Shown: positions 19,178 to 27,626 of the stretch, piece by piece
Position numbering within the stretch: position 1 is the stretch's first letter
Layout: each line of letters begins with the position of its first letter
Assembly: GCA_002393965.1 (NCBI GenBank)
Contig: DGSL01000023.1
Span: 1 to 37,369, forward strand
Source: Bacteroidales bacterium UBA4363
GTDB lineage: Bacteria; Bacteroidota; Bacteroidia; Bacteroidales; Paludibacteraceae
DNA length: 37,369 nt
Direction of reading: 5' to 3'
The notes under the pieces: generated by a model
What the model was told of the DNA's origin: nothing
Seen by the model: the letters and a program-made list of their open reading frames with translations, nothing else
Databases searched by the model: none
Made by a program: the position numbers and the translations under genes

Positions 19178-20623
19178 ATGGAAGACTTTGAAATGAGCCA
19201 CGAATTCGTTTCTGCGAATGAAACCAGAACAGATTCCACCACTAACAGTCAAAATGCAGAGATGCCTAAATTTATTCCTTTTGAGGAACCGTCTTCATTA
19301 TCCTCCATTATAAAAGTAATTGGAGTTGGAGGAGGAGGTAGCAATTCTGTCAATCATATGTTTGACGAAAAAGTCGAGAAAGTCGATTTCATCATTTGCA
19401 ATACTGACAGACAAGCGTTGGAATCTTCCCCTATACCCGATGAAAACAAAATTCTTTTAGGTCCCATCTGCTGTAAGGGATTAGGAGCTGGAGCAAGACC
19501 CGAAATTGCAGAAGAGGCAGCGCGAGAATCTCTGGAAACCGTAAAAAACTATCTCAGTCATAACACATCCATGGTGTTCATCACTGCAGGCATGGGGGGC
19601 GGCACCGGAACAGGAGCCGCTCCTATCATTGCCCAGTTGGCAAAAGAAATGGGAATACTCACCGTTGGAATCGTTACCATACCATTTTTATTCGAAGGGA
19701 AAGCTAAAATCCGACAAGCATTGGAAGGAATCTCCAAATTAGAAAAAAACGTTGATGCCCTGTTAGTTATCAACAATGAACGTTTACGTGACATTTATCC
19801 GGATTTGGAAATTACAGAAGCCTTCAACAAGGCTGACGACGTGGTAGCCAATGCTGCACGTGGCATTGCCGAAATCATCACTAAAACGGGAAAAATCAAC
19901 GTTGACTTCCAAGATATCACGACCATCATGAAAGACTCGGGAGTCGCTGTCATGAATACCGGATATTCAACAGGTGAGAACCGAATGCGCAAAGCCATTG
20001 ACGATGCCATTAACTCTCCGCTTCTGAAGGATAACGACATACATGGCGCAAAGCGCATTTTATTTGTATTCTACTGTCGCAGCGACTCTGGCCAAATCAA
20101 AATGGATGAAATATCCGAAATCAATGATTTTATGGCAGAGAACGGCATCGCAGAGAAAGTCATCTGGGGATTATACTATGATGAGGAACTTGAGGAAAAT
20201 CAAGTAAAAATCTCACTCATCGCCACTGGTTTCAAAGTGATGGACTTAGACCTTGGAAAAGAATGGCGGCGAGTGGGTGTAGAACCCGGTAATCTTTTCT
20301 CTGGTCAAACAACACCAACCGTCGGAATTAAGAACCAAGAGACGCAAACATTAACTGGAAGTTCCTCCTCTATACCAGAAACAGCCAAAGAAGGAATTGC
20401 TGTTCAAGCAAACAATGAGAAAAAACAAACAGAAGATCGGTTCAATGAATTCTATGGCGATACCAAACAGGTGCAACAGGAAACCAGACAAGCCATCGAA
20501 CAAAAGTTGGGACAAACCGATGATGAGAACATCCTGAAAGAACTGGAAGATCAGCCTGCTATCGACCGACGTGGAAACATCACGCCAAAGCCATACAAAC
20601 CTAACAATCACAAAAAGGATTGA
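19178..20623 (+). CDS. ftsZ: Cell division GTPase FtsZ
   Basis: Tubulin-like GTPase that forms the Z ring. The 481-residue protein has a 40-residue N-terminal lead, GVGGGGSNSVNHM (about 49-61), the tubulin signature GGGTGTG at 140-146, and the synergy-loop region VDFQDITTIMKDSG. After the core (to about 360) there is a Gln/Glu-rich linker and a terminal segment PAIDRRGNITPKP, with a basic end KPNNHKKD. The ATG at 19193 (MSHEFVS) is a possible alternative start five codons in. It is the most AT-rich of the dcw genes here (6 of 19 G or C at third positions in codons from 19682). A pseudouridine synthase follows after 17 bases. Confidence 0.97.
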   Translation: MEDFEMSHEFVSANETRTDSTTNSQNAEMPKFIPFEEPSSLSSIIKVIGVGGGGSNSVNHMFDEKVEKVDFIICNTDRQALESSPIPDENKILLGPICCKGLGAGARPEIAEEAARESLETVKNYLSHNTSMVFITAGMGGGTGTGAAPIIAQLAKEMGILTVGIVTIPFLFEGKAKIRQALEGISKLEKNVDALLVINNERLRDIYPDLEITEAFNKADDVVANAARGIAEIITKTGKINVDFQDITTIMKDSGVAVMNTGYSTGENRMRKAIDDAINSPLLKDNDIHGAKRILFVFYCRSDSGQIKMDEISEINDFMAENGIAEKVIWGLYYDEELEENQVKISLIATGFKVMDLDLGKEWRRVGVEPGNLFSGQTTPTVGIKNQETQTLTGSSSSIPETAKEGIAVQANNEKKQTEDRFNEFYGDTKQVQQETRQAIEQKLGQTDDENILKELEDQPAIDRRGNITPKPYKPNNHKKD

Positions 20624-20640
20624 GTCATAACATCTGACAT

Positions 20641-21552
20641 ATGCGTCCTCGGAACAAACAAACGACCCTTCGCGTTAGAGAATCCTGCATCCTGATGGAT
20701 TTTCTGAGCAGACATTTTTCCGGCATGTCACGCACATCCATGAAAGGCTTGTTACGGAACGGAAACATTTGTGTAAATGGACATCCGGAAACAAAGTACA
20801 ACTTGAGACTTGATCCTGGTGATGTAGTATTATTGAATTCAGGAAATGTCAATTATGAGTTAAGGAGTTCCCATCTAAAACTACTCTATGAGGATGATTA
20901 TCTGCTTGTCATTGACAAGAACGAAGGATTGTTGTCCGTCACTGCCTCAGCAACAAAAGAAGGACTTTCAGCATTCAGTATTCTGCTTAACTATCTTCAA
21001 AAAAAGGATCCCCAAGCGCGCCTCTACGTCGTCCACAGACTTGATAAAGCCACTTCGGGTGTGATGATGTTTGCAAAAACGCCAGAGATGCAACATTACC
21101 TGCGTGATCACTGGAAACAAGTCATATCCGAGCGGACCTATATGGCTCTTACAGAAGGATGCCCTGAGAAAAAGGAAGATACGATTGTTTCCTATCTTCA
21201 CGAGAATCGTGCACAAATAATGCTCTCCAGCCATCACGATGACGGGGGAAAACTATCTGTAACACATTACCGTGTCGTAAGGGAAAGCACACACTACTGT
21301 CTATTGAGAGTCAATCTTGAAACAGGACGTAAAAATCAGATTCGCGTTCATCTGGCTGAAATTGGACATCCGATTGTTGGAGACAACAAATACGGAGCCT
21401 CAACCAATCCCATTGGACGGCTTTGCCTTCATGCAAAGACCTTGGCATTCCGACACCCTGCCACAGAGTCAGATTTACGATTTGAAACTCCTGTTCCTCG
21501 CAAGTTTAATGCTTTGTTAATGAACGACGAAGAAGAACCCTCTCGTAGATAG
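20641..21552 (+). CDS. RluA-family pseudouridine synthase with N-terminal S4 domain
   Basis: Enzyme converting uridine to pseudouridine in rRNA or tRNA; the exact target cannot be read from sequence. The 303-residue protein has an S4-type RNA-binding domain (about 18-65, FLSRHFSGMSRTSMKGLLRNG and ICVNG), then the catalytic domain with the RluA signature HRLDKATSG at 132-140, in which Asp135 is the catalytic residue, and later ETGRKNQIRVHLAEIGHPIVGD. It is 17 bases after ftsZ without a visible promoter or terminator between, so it is probably the last gene of the dcw transcript. A strong shared terminator follows. Confidence 0.9.
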   Translation: MRPRNKQTTLRVRESCILMDFLSRHFSGMSRTSMKGLLRNGNICVNGHPETKYNLRLDPGDVVLLNSGNVNYELRSSHLKLLYEDDYLLVIDKNEGLLSVTASATKEGLSAFSILLNYLQKKDPQARLYVVHRLDKATSGVMMFAKTPEMQHYLRDHWKQVISERTYMALTEGCPEKKEDTIVSYLHENRAQIMLSSHHDDGGKLSVTHYRVVRESTHYCLLRVNLETGRKNQIRVHLAEIGHPIVGDNKYGASTNPIGRLCLHAKTLAFRHPATESDLRFETPVPRKFNALLMNDEEEPSRR

Positions 21553-21567
21553 AGACTTACTCCTTAA

Positions 21568-21616
21568 AAAATACAGGGGGACATTGAGAGTATTTCTCAA
21601 CGTCCCCCTGTATTTT
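21568..21616. terminator. Bidirectional terminator at the end of the dcw operon and of lepA
   Basis: Perfect 15-bp arms AAAATACAGGGGGAC (21568-21582) and GTCCCCCTGTATTTT (21602-21616) enclose a further TTGAGA/TCTCAA stem. The symmetric A and T ends make it active on both strands, between the convergent pseudouridine synthase and lepA. Confidence 0.92.
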
Positions 21617-21626
21617 ATCTGAGAAG

Positions 21627-23444
21627 TTAATCATCTAACTTTAGAACAGCCAAAAATGCTTTCTGAGGAACTTCAACCGAACCTATCTGCTTCATACGTT
21701 TCTTTCCTTCCTTCTGTTTCTCCAAGAGTTTACGCTTTCGAGATATATCCCCACCATAACACTTTGCCGTTACATCCTTACGAACAGCCTTAATTGTTTC
21801 TCTAGCAATAATCTTCGCACCGATGGCAGCCTGAACCGCCACATCAAACTGCTGACGCGGTATCAGATCCTTCAATTTCAGACACATTTTCCGTCCGAGA
21901 CTTTCCGAGTTGCTTCGGTGAATCAGCGAAGATAAGGCATCCACGGTTTCGCCATTTAATAAAATATCCAGTTTGATCAGATCACTCTTTCTATAATCAA
22001 TGATATGATAGTCGAATGACGCATAACCCTTTGAAATACTTTTCAACTTGTCATAAAAGTCAAATACGATCTCCCCCAAAGGCATATCATAAACTAACTC
22101 AATACGATCTCCGGATATATAATTCTGTGTTATCAACTCTCCCCTCTTACCAAGACACAGAGTCATGATATTGCCAATGAATGCTGTTTTCGTAATAATG
22201 GATGCTCGTATATATGGTTCGTCAATATGATCAATCGTTGTCTGCTCAGGTAAGCCTGTAGGATTATGGACTTCCAACATCTCTCCTTTCTTCGTATAAA
22301 CCTTATATTGCACATTCGGAACTGTTGTAATCACCTCCATACCGAATTCACGGTCAAGGCGTTCCTGAACAATCTCCATATGCAAAAGGCCCAGAAATCC
22401 ACAACGAAAACCAAATCCCAAAGCGACAGATGATTCAGGTTCAAACGTCAGAGAAGCATCATTTAATTGTAACTTCTCTATCGAGGCACGAAGTGTCTCA
22501 AACTCACTTGTCTCGATTGGATAAACACCAGCATAGAGCATCGGTTTTACTTCCTCAAATCCTGCAATGGCTTCTTTACAAGGGTTCTCGACATGCGTAA
22601 TCGTATCTCCGACCTTCACTTCCCGGCTTGTCTTAATGCCAGAAATGATGTAACCTACGTTGCCTGCCGATAGTTCTTTCTGAGAATGCATATCAAGTTC
22701 GAGAATCCCGATTTCATCCGCATCATACTCTTTCCCTGTTGCAACAAACTTTACTCGGTCACCCGAATGCATTGTCCCATTTACGACTTTGAAATAAGCA
22801 ATAATACCTCTGAATGAGTTGAAAACAGAATCAAAGATCAGACATTGCAATGGACCTTGCGGATCTCCTTCTGGAGCAGGAACGTCTTCTACAATTCGAC
22901 TCAGGATCTCACTCACTCCCATACCCGTCTTTCCGCTTGCGCGTATTATATCCTCCGGACGACAGCCCAACAACTCCACGATCTGATCTTCAACCTCATC
23001 AGGCATGGCACTGTCAACATCCATCTTATTCATCACAGGAATAATTTCCAAATCGTGTTCGAGTGCCATGTACAAATTCGAGATTGTCTGAGCCTGAATC
23101 CCCTGCGTTGCATCGACAACCAACAAAGCCCCCTCACACGCAGCAATGCTTCGCGAAACCTCATAACTGAAATCAACGTGTCCGGGAGTATCTATCAAAT
23201 TCAAAGTATATTCTCCCTTTTCTGCCTTCTCTCCGTCATATTTATAACGCATCTGGATAGCATGGCTCTTGATGGTGATGCCACGCTCACGCTCAAGATC
23301 CATATCATCCAACACCTGCGCCTGCATGTCCTTCTTTTGGACAGTGCCTGTCAGTTCCAAAAGTCGGTCACTCAATGTCGATTTGCCATGATCAATATGT
23401 GCTATGATGGCAAAATTTCGGATATGCTCGATCGACTGTTTCAT
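21627..23444 (-). CDS. lepA: Elongation factor 4 (LepA)
   Basis: Ribosome-associated translational GTPase (EF4). The 605-residue protein has the P loop AHIDHGKST at 15-23, the switch [17 protein letters not shown], the NKMD guanine-specificity motif, domains II and III, and the LepA-specific C-terminal domain ending in [17 protein letters not shown]. The sequence [22 protein letters not shown] near the end is diagnostic for LepA rather than EF-G. The length is normal. It is transcribed away from rubrerythrin from a good promoter and ends at a hairpin shared with the dcw operon. Confidence 0.97.
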   Translation of the reverse strand: MKQSIEHIRNFAIIAHIDHGKSTLSDRLLELTGTVQKKDMQAQVLDDMDLERERGITIKSHAIQMRYKYDGEKAEKGEYTLNLIDTPGHVDFSYEVSRSIAACEGALLVVDATQGIQAQTISNLYMALEHDLEIIPVMNKMDVDSAMPDEVEDQIVELLGCRPEDIIRASGKTGMGVSEILSRIVEDVPAPEGDPQGPLQCLIFDSVFNSFRGIIAYFKVVNGTMHSGDRVKFVATGKEYDADEIGILELDMHSQKELSAGNVGYIISGIKTSREVKVGDTITHVENPCKEAIAGFEEVKPMLYAGVYPIETSEFETLRASIEKLQLNDASLTFEPESSVALGFGFRCGFLGLLHMEIVQERLDREFGMEVITTVPNVQYKVYTKKGEMLEVHNPTGLPEQTTIDHIDEPYIRASIITKTAFIGNIMTLCLGKRGELITQNYISGDRIELVYDMPLGEIVFDFYDKLKSISKGYASFDYHIIDYRKSDLIKLDILLNGETVDALSSLIHRSNSESLGRKMCLKLKDLIPRQQFDVAVQAAIGAKIIARETIKAVRKDVTAKCYGGDISRKRKLLEKQKEGKKRMKQIGSVEVPQKAFLAVLKLDD

Positions 23445-23474
23445 AATTTCTGATACATCATTTAATTAGCAGTA

Positions 23475-23509
23475 CAAAGATACATCATTTTAGCCGATCA
23501 CCATCCAAA
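23475..23509 (-). promoter_or_regulatory. lepA promoter (TTTG / TATCTTTG)
   Basis: On the - strand a -33 TTTG (complement of 23506-23509) is followed after 23 bases by TATCTTTG (complement of 23475-23482), a full match to the Bacteroidota vegetative promoter. The start codon is about 30 bases downstream at 23444. Confidence 0.75.
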
Positions 23510-23547
23510 TGCCATTGCGACACCAAACTAATTATGTTTCAATATTT

Positions 23548-23577
23548 TTTGAACTATGACAGAATTTACTATTTTTG
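23548..23577 (+). promoter_or_regulatory. Rubrerythrin promoter (TTTG / TATTTTTG)
   Basis: TTTG at 23548-23551 is followed after 18 bases by TATTTTTG at 23570-23577, matching TAnnTTTG. This predicts a start near 23584 and an AT-rich leader of about 60 bases before the ATG at 23646. I see no obvious regulator site. Confidence 0.7.
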
Positions 23578-23645
23578 TATCTCTTGGAATATATTCTGAT
23601 ATATAATAGAACTACAAATATCAATCAACACTAAATTCAATTAAA

Positions 23646-24197
23646 ATGAAAAAGAAATTCATCTGTACCGTTTGTGGTTATGTTCATGAAGGAAATGAAC
23701 CACCAGCACAGTGTCCACAATGCAAACAACCAGCTTCAAAATTCAAAGAAGTAAAAGACGATGCCATTACTTATGCTACCGAACATGTCATTGGCGTCGC
23801 AAAGGACATAGATCCTGAGATAAAAAAAGATCTCAATGCACATTTCATGGGAGAATGCTCTGAAGTCGGCATGTATCTTGCCATGAGTCGCCAAGCGGAT
23901 CGTGAAGGCTATCCGGAGATTGCAGAAGCATTTAAACGATATGCATTCGAAGAAGCTGAACACGCCGCCAAATTTGCCGAACTTTTGGGAGATATCGTAT
24001 GGGATACGAAAACCAACTTGGAGAAGCGTATGATGGCAGAAGCCGGAGCTTGTGAAGACAAATTCCGTATTGCTAAAAATGCCAAAGCTCAGAATCTGGA
24101 TGCCATTCATGATACTGTTCATGAGATGGCTAAGGACGAGGCACGACATGGACAAGGATTTGCAGGTCTCTTCAAACGCTATTTCTCGGAAAAATAA
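23646..24197 (+). CDS. Reverse rubrerythrin (rubredoxin domain first, then diiron ferritin-like domain)
   Basis: Predicted cytoplasmic peroxidase that reduces hydrogen peroxide in anaerobes. The 183-residue protein starts with a rubredoxin-type iron site, C7-x2-C10 and C23-x2-C26, followed by a ferritin-like four-helix domain. The diiron ligands visible are E70, E103-x2-H106, E160 and E165-x2-H168. Classical rubrerythrin has these domains in the opposite order; this order is that of the reverse rubrerythrins of clostridia and related anaerobes. It has its own promoter and terminator, so it is a single-gene unit. Third positions are AT-rich (5 of the first 20 codons end in G or C). Confidence 0.92.
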   Translation: MKKKFICTVCGYVHEGNEPPAQCPQCKQPASKFKEVKDDAITYATEHVIGVAKDIDPEIKKDLNAHFMGECSEVGMYLAMSRQADREGYPEIAEAFKRYAFEEAEHAAKFAELLGDIVWDTKTNLEKRMMAEAGACEDKFRIAKNAKAQNLDAIHDTVHEMAKDEARHGQGFAGLFKRYFSEK

Positions 24198-24213
24198 TTA
24201 CTTTCCGAACACT

Positions 24214-24253
24214 AAAAGTCCGTCACACAAGATAAGCGTGACGGACTTTTTTT
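24214..24253 (+). terminator. Intrinsic terminator after rubrerythrin
   Basis: Perfect 13-bp arms AAAAGTCCGTCAC (24214-24226) and GTGACGGACTTTT (24238-24250), an 11-base loop and a run of seven T. A TACCTTTA sequence starts at 24253, so it directly abuts a possible weak promoter for the next gene. Confidence 0.88.
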
Positions 24254-24287
24254 ACCTTTACCTCCCGTAAAACTCATTCTCATTCCA

Positions 24288-24938
24288 ATGAAAAAAGAAC
24301 AAACCATCCTTTTATCGTTTCTCCTGTTTCTTATTCCTGTTATCAATGTCTCAGCCCAAAACAAAGTACGCAAACTATGGATGGCACAAGTTGACTATCG
24401 ACTCTCCTACACGGGATTCCCAGACGTACCATCCGAGTCCCTCCCCAAAACAGCTATGTTGGAGGTCAGAGGAAGCAATACTCGTCTCACAAAAAAAACT
24501 CCCCAGGAAACAACCTATCTCATTGGCAACCGAGACAGCATGATGCTGCTGAACATGGCAGAAACCGAAACAGATCGCGTTGCTGTCCGTTGTGACAGTG
24601 TTGACATCATCTCTGCGCAAGCCGACATCCAGACAACGATAGAGACCAAATCCGAATTACGAACCATTTTAGGCTATCCATGTCACGGCTATCTCGTCAC
24701 AATGATCGAGAATGGCGACACATATACCGAGGAAATATGGGCTACTGACTATATCGGAGGAAAGGACGTCAATTTCTTTCTCTATCCTGACGTTCACGGC
24801 GTTATTCTGTACAGTCGGAGGACCATGCAGGAACAGACAGTAGAGATGAAGGCGGTCAAAGTAACAAACCGTACCGCTATCAATGCTGGTTCTTTCTCCG
24901 TGCCGATGGATTTTTCCGTCGAACCTTGTGGTAACTGA
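24288..24938 (+). CDS. Secreted GLPGLI/DUF4412-like protein
   Basis: Function unknown. The 216-residue product has a Sec signal peptide (to SAQ at 22-24). The mature part resembles exported beta-rich families of Bacteroidota: RTILGYPCHGYLVTM (about 125-139) matches the ILGYxCxK pattern of GLPGLI/DUF4412 proteins, and EEIWATDYIGG matches the EIWxT segment that follows it. Two cysteines, C102 and C132, plus one near the end (C214) could take part in disulfides in the periplasm. The DprA-like nuclease gene starts 23 bases after its stop, so they may share a transcript, though nothing in the sequences links their functions. Confidence 0.75.
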   Translation: MKKEQTILLSFLLFLIPVINVSAQNKVRKLWMAQVDYRLSYTGFPDVPSESLPKTAMLEVRGSNTRLTKKTPQETTYLIGNRDSMMLLNMAETETDRVAVRCDSVDIISAQADIQTTIETKSELRTILGYPCHGYLVTMIENGDTYTEEIWATDYIGGKDVNFFLYPDVHGVILYSRRTMQEQTVEMKAVKVTNRTAINAGSFSVPMDFSVEPCGN

Positions 24939-24961
24939 AATGATTCAAAATATGATTTTCT

Positions 24962-26020
24962 ATGATAACCTTAAAGCAGGAAGGGAATGAAGAGTTATTG
25001 AAACATATCACGACTCTGTTTCTAAGCTCAAAACACACACCACTGAACCTTTATCACTACATATTTCAATGGACTGACTCTCTGACAGAAAACGATTGCA
25101 TTGCCTGTTTCAACTCTACTGTCATGGAATCTGAAGTCCTGAAAGCACTGTTGGTTAGGCATATTCCAACCGTTCTATTTGTCATGAATCGGTTTACCGA
25201 TGAGAACAACATCCAGATTCAACACGCATTAAAAGAGAACAGGTTACTTATTGTCACACTACGTCGTAACGAACCGAAAGGAGAAGGTTATACTCCGATA
25301 TTAAGGAATAAATACGTTATGACCCTTTGTCCGCATATCACCTGTGGATATATCAATAAAACAGGAAGTGTATTCCCCCTCCTAAAAGGGAAAAAAGAAG
25401 TCTGTCATCTCATAAAAGAACCAATTGTATCAGAGGAGAAGATAGAGACCCCATCGAAACGATGGACCGTTTCAGAAGAAAAGACACTGCTTCGCATGTT
25501 CTATGCCGATATGGGGATCCATGCCATACACAAGGATTTGCAACGTTCTTATCTGTCTATTGACCAAAAGATCAGATCAATCACACAATCCGAAGATGTC
25601 ATGAAAGGACGATTATTTGAAGATTTCGTGTTAGATCAATTTGAAACTCAAAAGAAAGGGCTTTCTTTGGTGGAATGGAGAAGCGATAAATCCTGGAACG
25701 AGACCTACCCGGAAAGCAATCGATATCCGGACTTCGTGTTTCGGTATAAACAGAAAGAATTTGCTGTTGAATGCAAATGGCGGGAAAGAATTTACGACAT
25801 TAGGAATGACTTGTTTCATAAAGAACAGATTTCTATATACCGCTCCTACTCTTTATCACGTAATATTCCAGTAACCATTGTACTTGGTATTGGCGGAGAA
25901 CCCAGCTGGCCCGAAGTACTCTATTTGATTCCATTGAAACAACTCGATGAGATCCTGTCTGGGACTCTCTCTATCTCAAAAAAACGGACCACATCACTTG
26001 ATATTTCTTCATTTCTATAA
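24962..26020 (+). CDS. DprA-like Rossmann / HTH / PD-(D/E)xK nuclease fusion protein
   Basis: I do not recognise a named gene. The 352-residue protein has three visible parts. Residues about 45-150 follow the DprA/SLOG-type Rossmann pattern: CIACFNSTVMESEVLKALL, then IPTVLFVMNRF, ALKENRLLIVTL, RNKYVMTL and CGYINKTGSVFPLL. Residues about 167-207 look like a Myb/SANT-type helical DNA-binding domain (RWTVSEEKTLL, then RSYLSIDQKIRSI). Residues 215-325 form a PD-(D/E)xK nuclease-like fold with E220 in the first helix, YPDFVF (D257) and FAVECKW (E270, K272), ending PVTIVLGIGGEPSWPEVLYLIPL. The catalytic residues look intact. A DNA-processing or defence role is inferred only from the domains. It ends at a terminator shared with nhaD. 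Confidence 0.75.
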   Translation: MITLKQEGNEELLKHITTLFLSSKHTPLNLYHYIFQWTDSLTENDCIACFNSTVMESEVLKALLVRHIPTVLFVMNRFTDENNIQIQHALKENRLLIVTLRRNEPKGEGYTPILRNKYVMTLCPHITCGYINKTGSVFPLLKGKKEVCHLIKEPIVSEEKIETPSKRWTVSEEKTLLRMFYADMGIHAIHKDLQRSYLSIDQKIRSITQSEDVMKGRLFEDFVLDQFETQKKGLSLVEWRSDKSWNETYPESNRYPDFVFRYKQKEFAVECKWRERIYDIRNDLFHKEQISIYRSYSLSRNIPVTIVLGIGGEPSWPEVLYLIPLKQLDEILSGTLSISKKRTTSLDISSFL

Positions 26021-26044
26021 AACATATATTTGCTCCGAAATACA

Positions 26045-26084
26045 AATAAAGGGCTGCATCTTTACCTCGATGCAACCCCTTATT
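26045..26084. terminator. Bidirectional terminator between the nuclease gene and nhaD
   Basis: Arms AATAAAGGGCTGCATC (26045-26060) and GATGCAACCCCTTATT (26069-26084) pair with two mismatches around an 8-base loop. They lie between two convergent genes. Confidence 0.75.
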
Positions 26085-26105
26085 ATTTACGGTTTACATT
26101 CAATA

Positions 26106-27539
26106 TTATCCGCCAATACCAAACAGCGGAGCAACGATTTTCATTTGTAGTATATAGAATCCAGCTCCTGCCAGATATCCAGCCAAAACGGTCAGGGAAA
26201 TCTTCTTGAGATACCAGATAAAGTTCATCTTTTCGATACCCATCACAACGACTCCTGCCGCTGATCCAATAATAAGGATCGAACCTCCCACCCCTGCACA
26301 GTAAGCAAGGAAAATCCAGAACTGTCCGTCAACAACCATATGCGACAACAACGGATCAGCTGCTATATCGGCAGGCGTCGCCACCGGATACATGCCCATT
26401 GCTGCTGCCACTAACGGTACGTTGTCAACGATCGAAGAGATGACTCCGATGATAAGGTCTATAACATAAAAGTTACCGACATGTTTGTCAAGCATGACTG
26501 CAAAGTCGGAAAGAATTCCGACACACTGCAAGACAGCAACAGCCATCAAAATACCAAGGAAGAACAGCAGAGTGGAAATATCTACACGCGAGAGAACCTT
26601 GCTGATACGTCCCTTTCGACTTTCATCCACCTCCGACTTGTGATGATAAAGCAATTCCGTATATACCCACAGAACTCCTAATCCCAAAAGAATACCCAGG
26701 AACGGAGGCAAGTGAGTAATAGACTTGAATATCGGGACAAAAACCAAAGCTCCGATTCCCATACAGAAGATTGTCAGACGCTCCGACTCTGAAATAATGC
26801 CTCGGGCCGTGAAATTATGAAACTCACCATGTTCCGTCGACGCATCGACCGCTAACTGACCCTTCAATGAGAAAGAAAGGATAAGCGTAGGAACAGCCAT
26901 GGCTATGAAGGATGGCAGGATCAACTCAGGTATCAGGTGGGCGGTCGTGACGTTGCCCTTGATCCACAGCATGATGGTGGTCACATCACCAATCGGGGAC
27001 CAGGCGCCTCCTGCATTGGCAGCAATAATGATGGCTGAGGCAAAAATCCAACGGTCTTTTTGTTCCGCAATGAGCTTCCTGACCAACATAATCATGACAA
27101 TGGAGGTTGTCATATTGTCCAGAATGGCTGACAGGAAGAACGCAAGAATCGCAATCACCCATAACAATTTACGTTTCTCTCGGGTGGTGATATGACGCGT
27201 TATGACCTCAAATCCACCATGAACATCAACCAGCTCGACAATCGTCATAGCTCCCAGCAGGAAGAAGATGATCTCTGACGTGTCTCCCAAATGCTCGATT
27301 ATCTGAACGTTTGTTACATAGGCAATGACCTGTTCGTGTAACGCTCCGACAGGTTGACTCTTCACCCAATCGTTAAATTCCTCCACCCCAGGCAGAAAAG
27401 AGGGAGCATAAAGGATATAGGCAGTCCAGAGTAAAGCAGCCATCAGCAAGGCCGATGCAGCCTTATTGACTTTGAATGGATGTTCCATGGCGATACAGAA
27501 ATAACCGACGAGGAACAAAATAATCATGAATACTATCAT
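26106..27539 (-). CDS. nhaD: Sodium/proton antiporter NhaD
   Basis: Polytopic inner-membrane antiporter of the ion transporter (ArsB/NhaD) superfamily, exchanging Na+ for H+. The 477-residue protein has about twelve hydrophobic segments. Visible family blocks are AILDNMTTSIVMIMLV, ANAGGAWSPIGDVTTIMLW and ISSIVDNVPLVAAAMGM, the last with the Asn-Val-Pro turn of the second repeat. The order of these two half-repeats is typical of NhaD. It is a single-gene unit on the - strand, between the terminator of the acyl-CoA dehydrogenase operon and the terminator shared with the nuclease gene. Confidence 0.92.
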   Translation of the reverse strand: MIVFMIILFLVGYFCIAMEHPFKVNKAASALLMAALLWTAYILYAPSFLPGVEEFNDWVKSQPVGALHEQVIAYVTNVQIIEHLGDTSEIIFFLLGAMTIVELVDVHGGFEVITRHITTREKRKLLWVIAILAFFLSAILDNMTTSIVMIMLVRKLIAEQKDRWIFASAIIIAANAGGAWSPIGDVTTIMLWIKGNVTTAHLIPELILPSFIAMAVPTLILSFSLKGQLAVDASTEHGEFHNFTARGIISESERLTIFCMGIGALVFVPIFKSITHLPPFLGILLGLGVLWVYTELLYHHKSEVDESRKGRISKVLSRVDISTLLFFLGILMAVAVLQCVGILSDFAVMLDKHVGNFYVIDLIIGVISSIVDNVPLVAAAMGMYPVATPADIAADPLLSHMVVDGQFWIFLAYCAGVGGSILIIGSAAGVVVMGIEKMNFIWYLKKISLTVLAGYLAGAGFYILQMKIVAPLFGIGG

Positions 27540-27573
27540 ACGAGAATAAATTTAAATGGTTCCATATGTTTTC

Positions 27574-27613
27574 AAAAAAGGATCAGTGTAGGATGTTTTT
27601 CCTACACTGATCC
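27574..27613 (-). terminator. Terminator of the etfB-etfA-acyl-CoA dehydrogenase operon
   Basis: Arms GGATCAGTGTAGG (27580-27592) and CCTACACTGATCC (27601-27613) form a perfect 13-bp stem, followed on the - strand by six T. That T-run and the next base read TTTTTTG, which lies 18 bases before TAAATTTA (27547-27554), so the region may also hold a weak nhaD promoter. Confidence 0.85.
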
Positions 27614-27626
27614 GCTTTCTTGCCTA

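Noticed and set aside
24253..24260. TACCTTTA as a promoter for the GLPGLI-like gene
   Set aside because: Lacks the final G of TAnnTTTG and any TTTG at -33; too weak to list as a separate feature.
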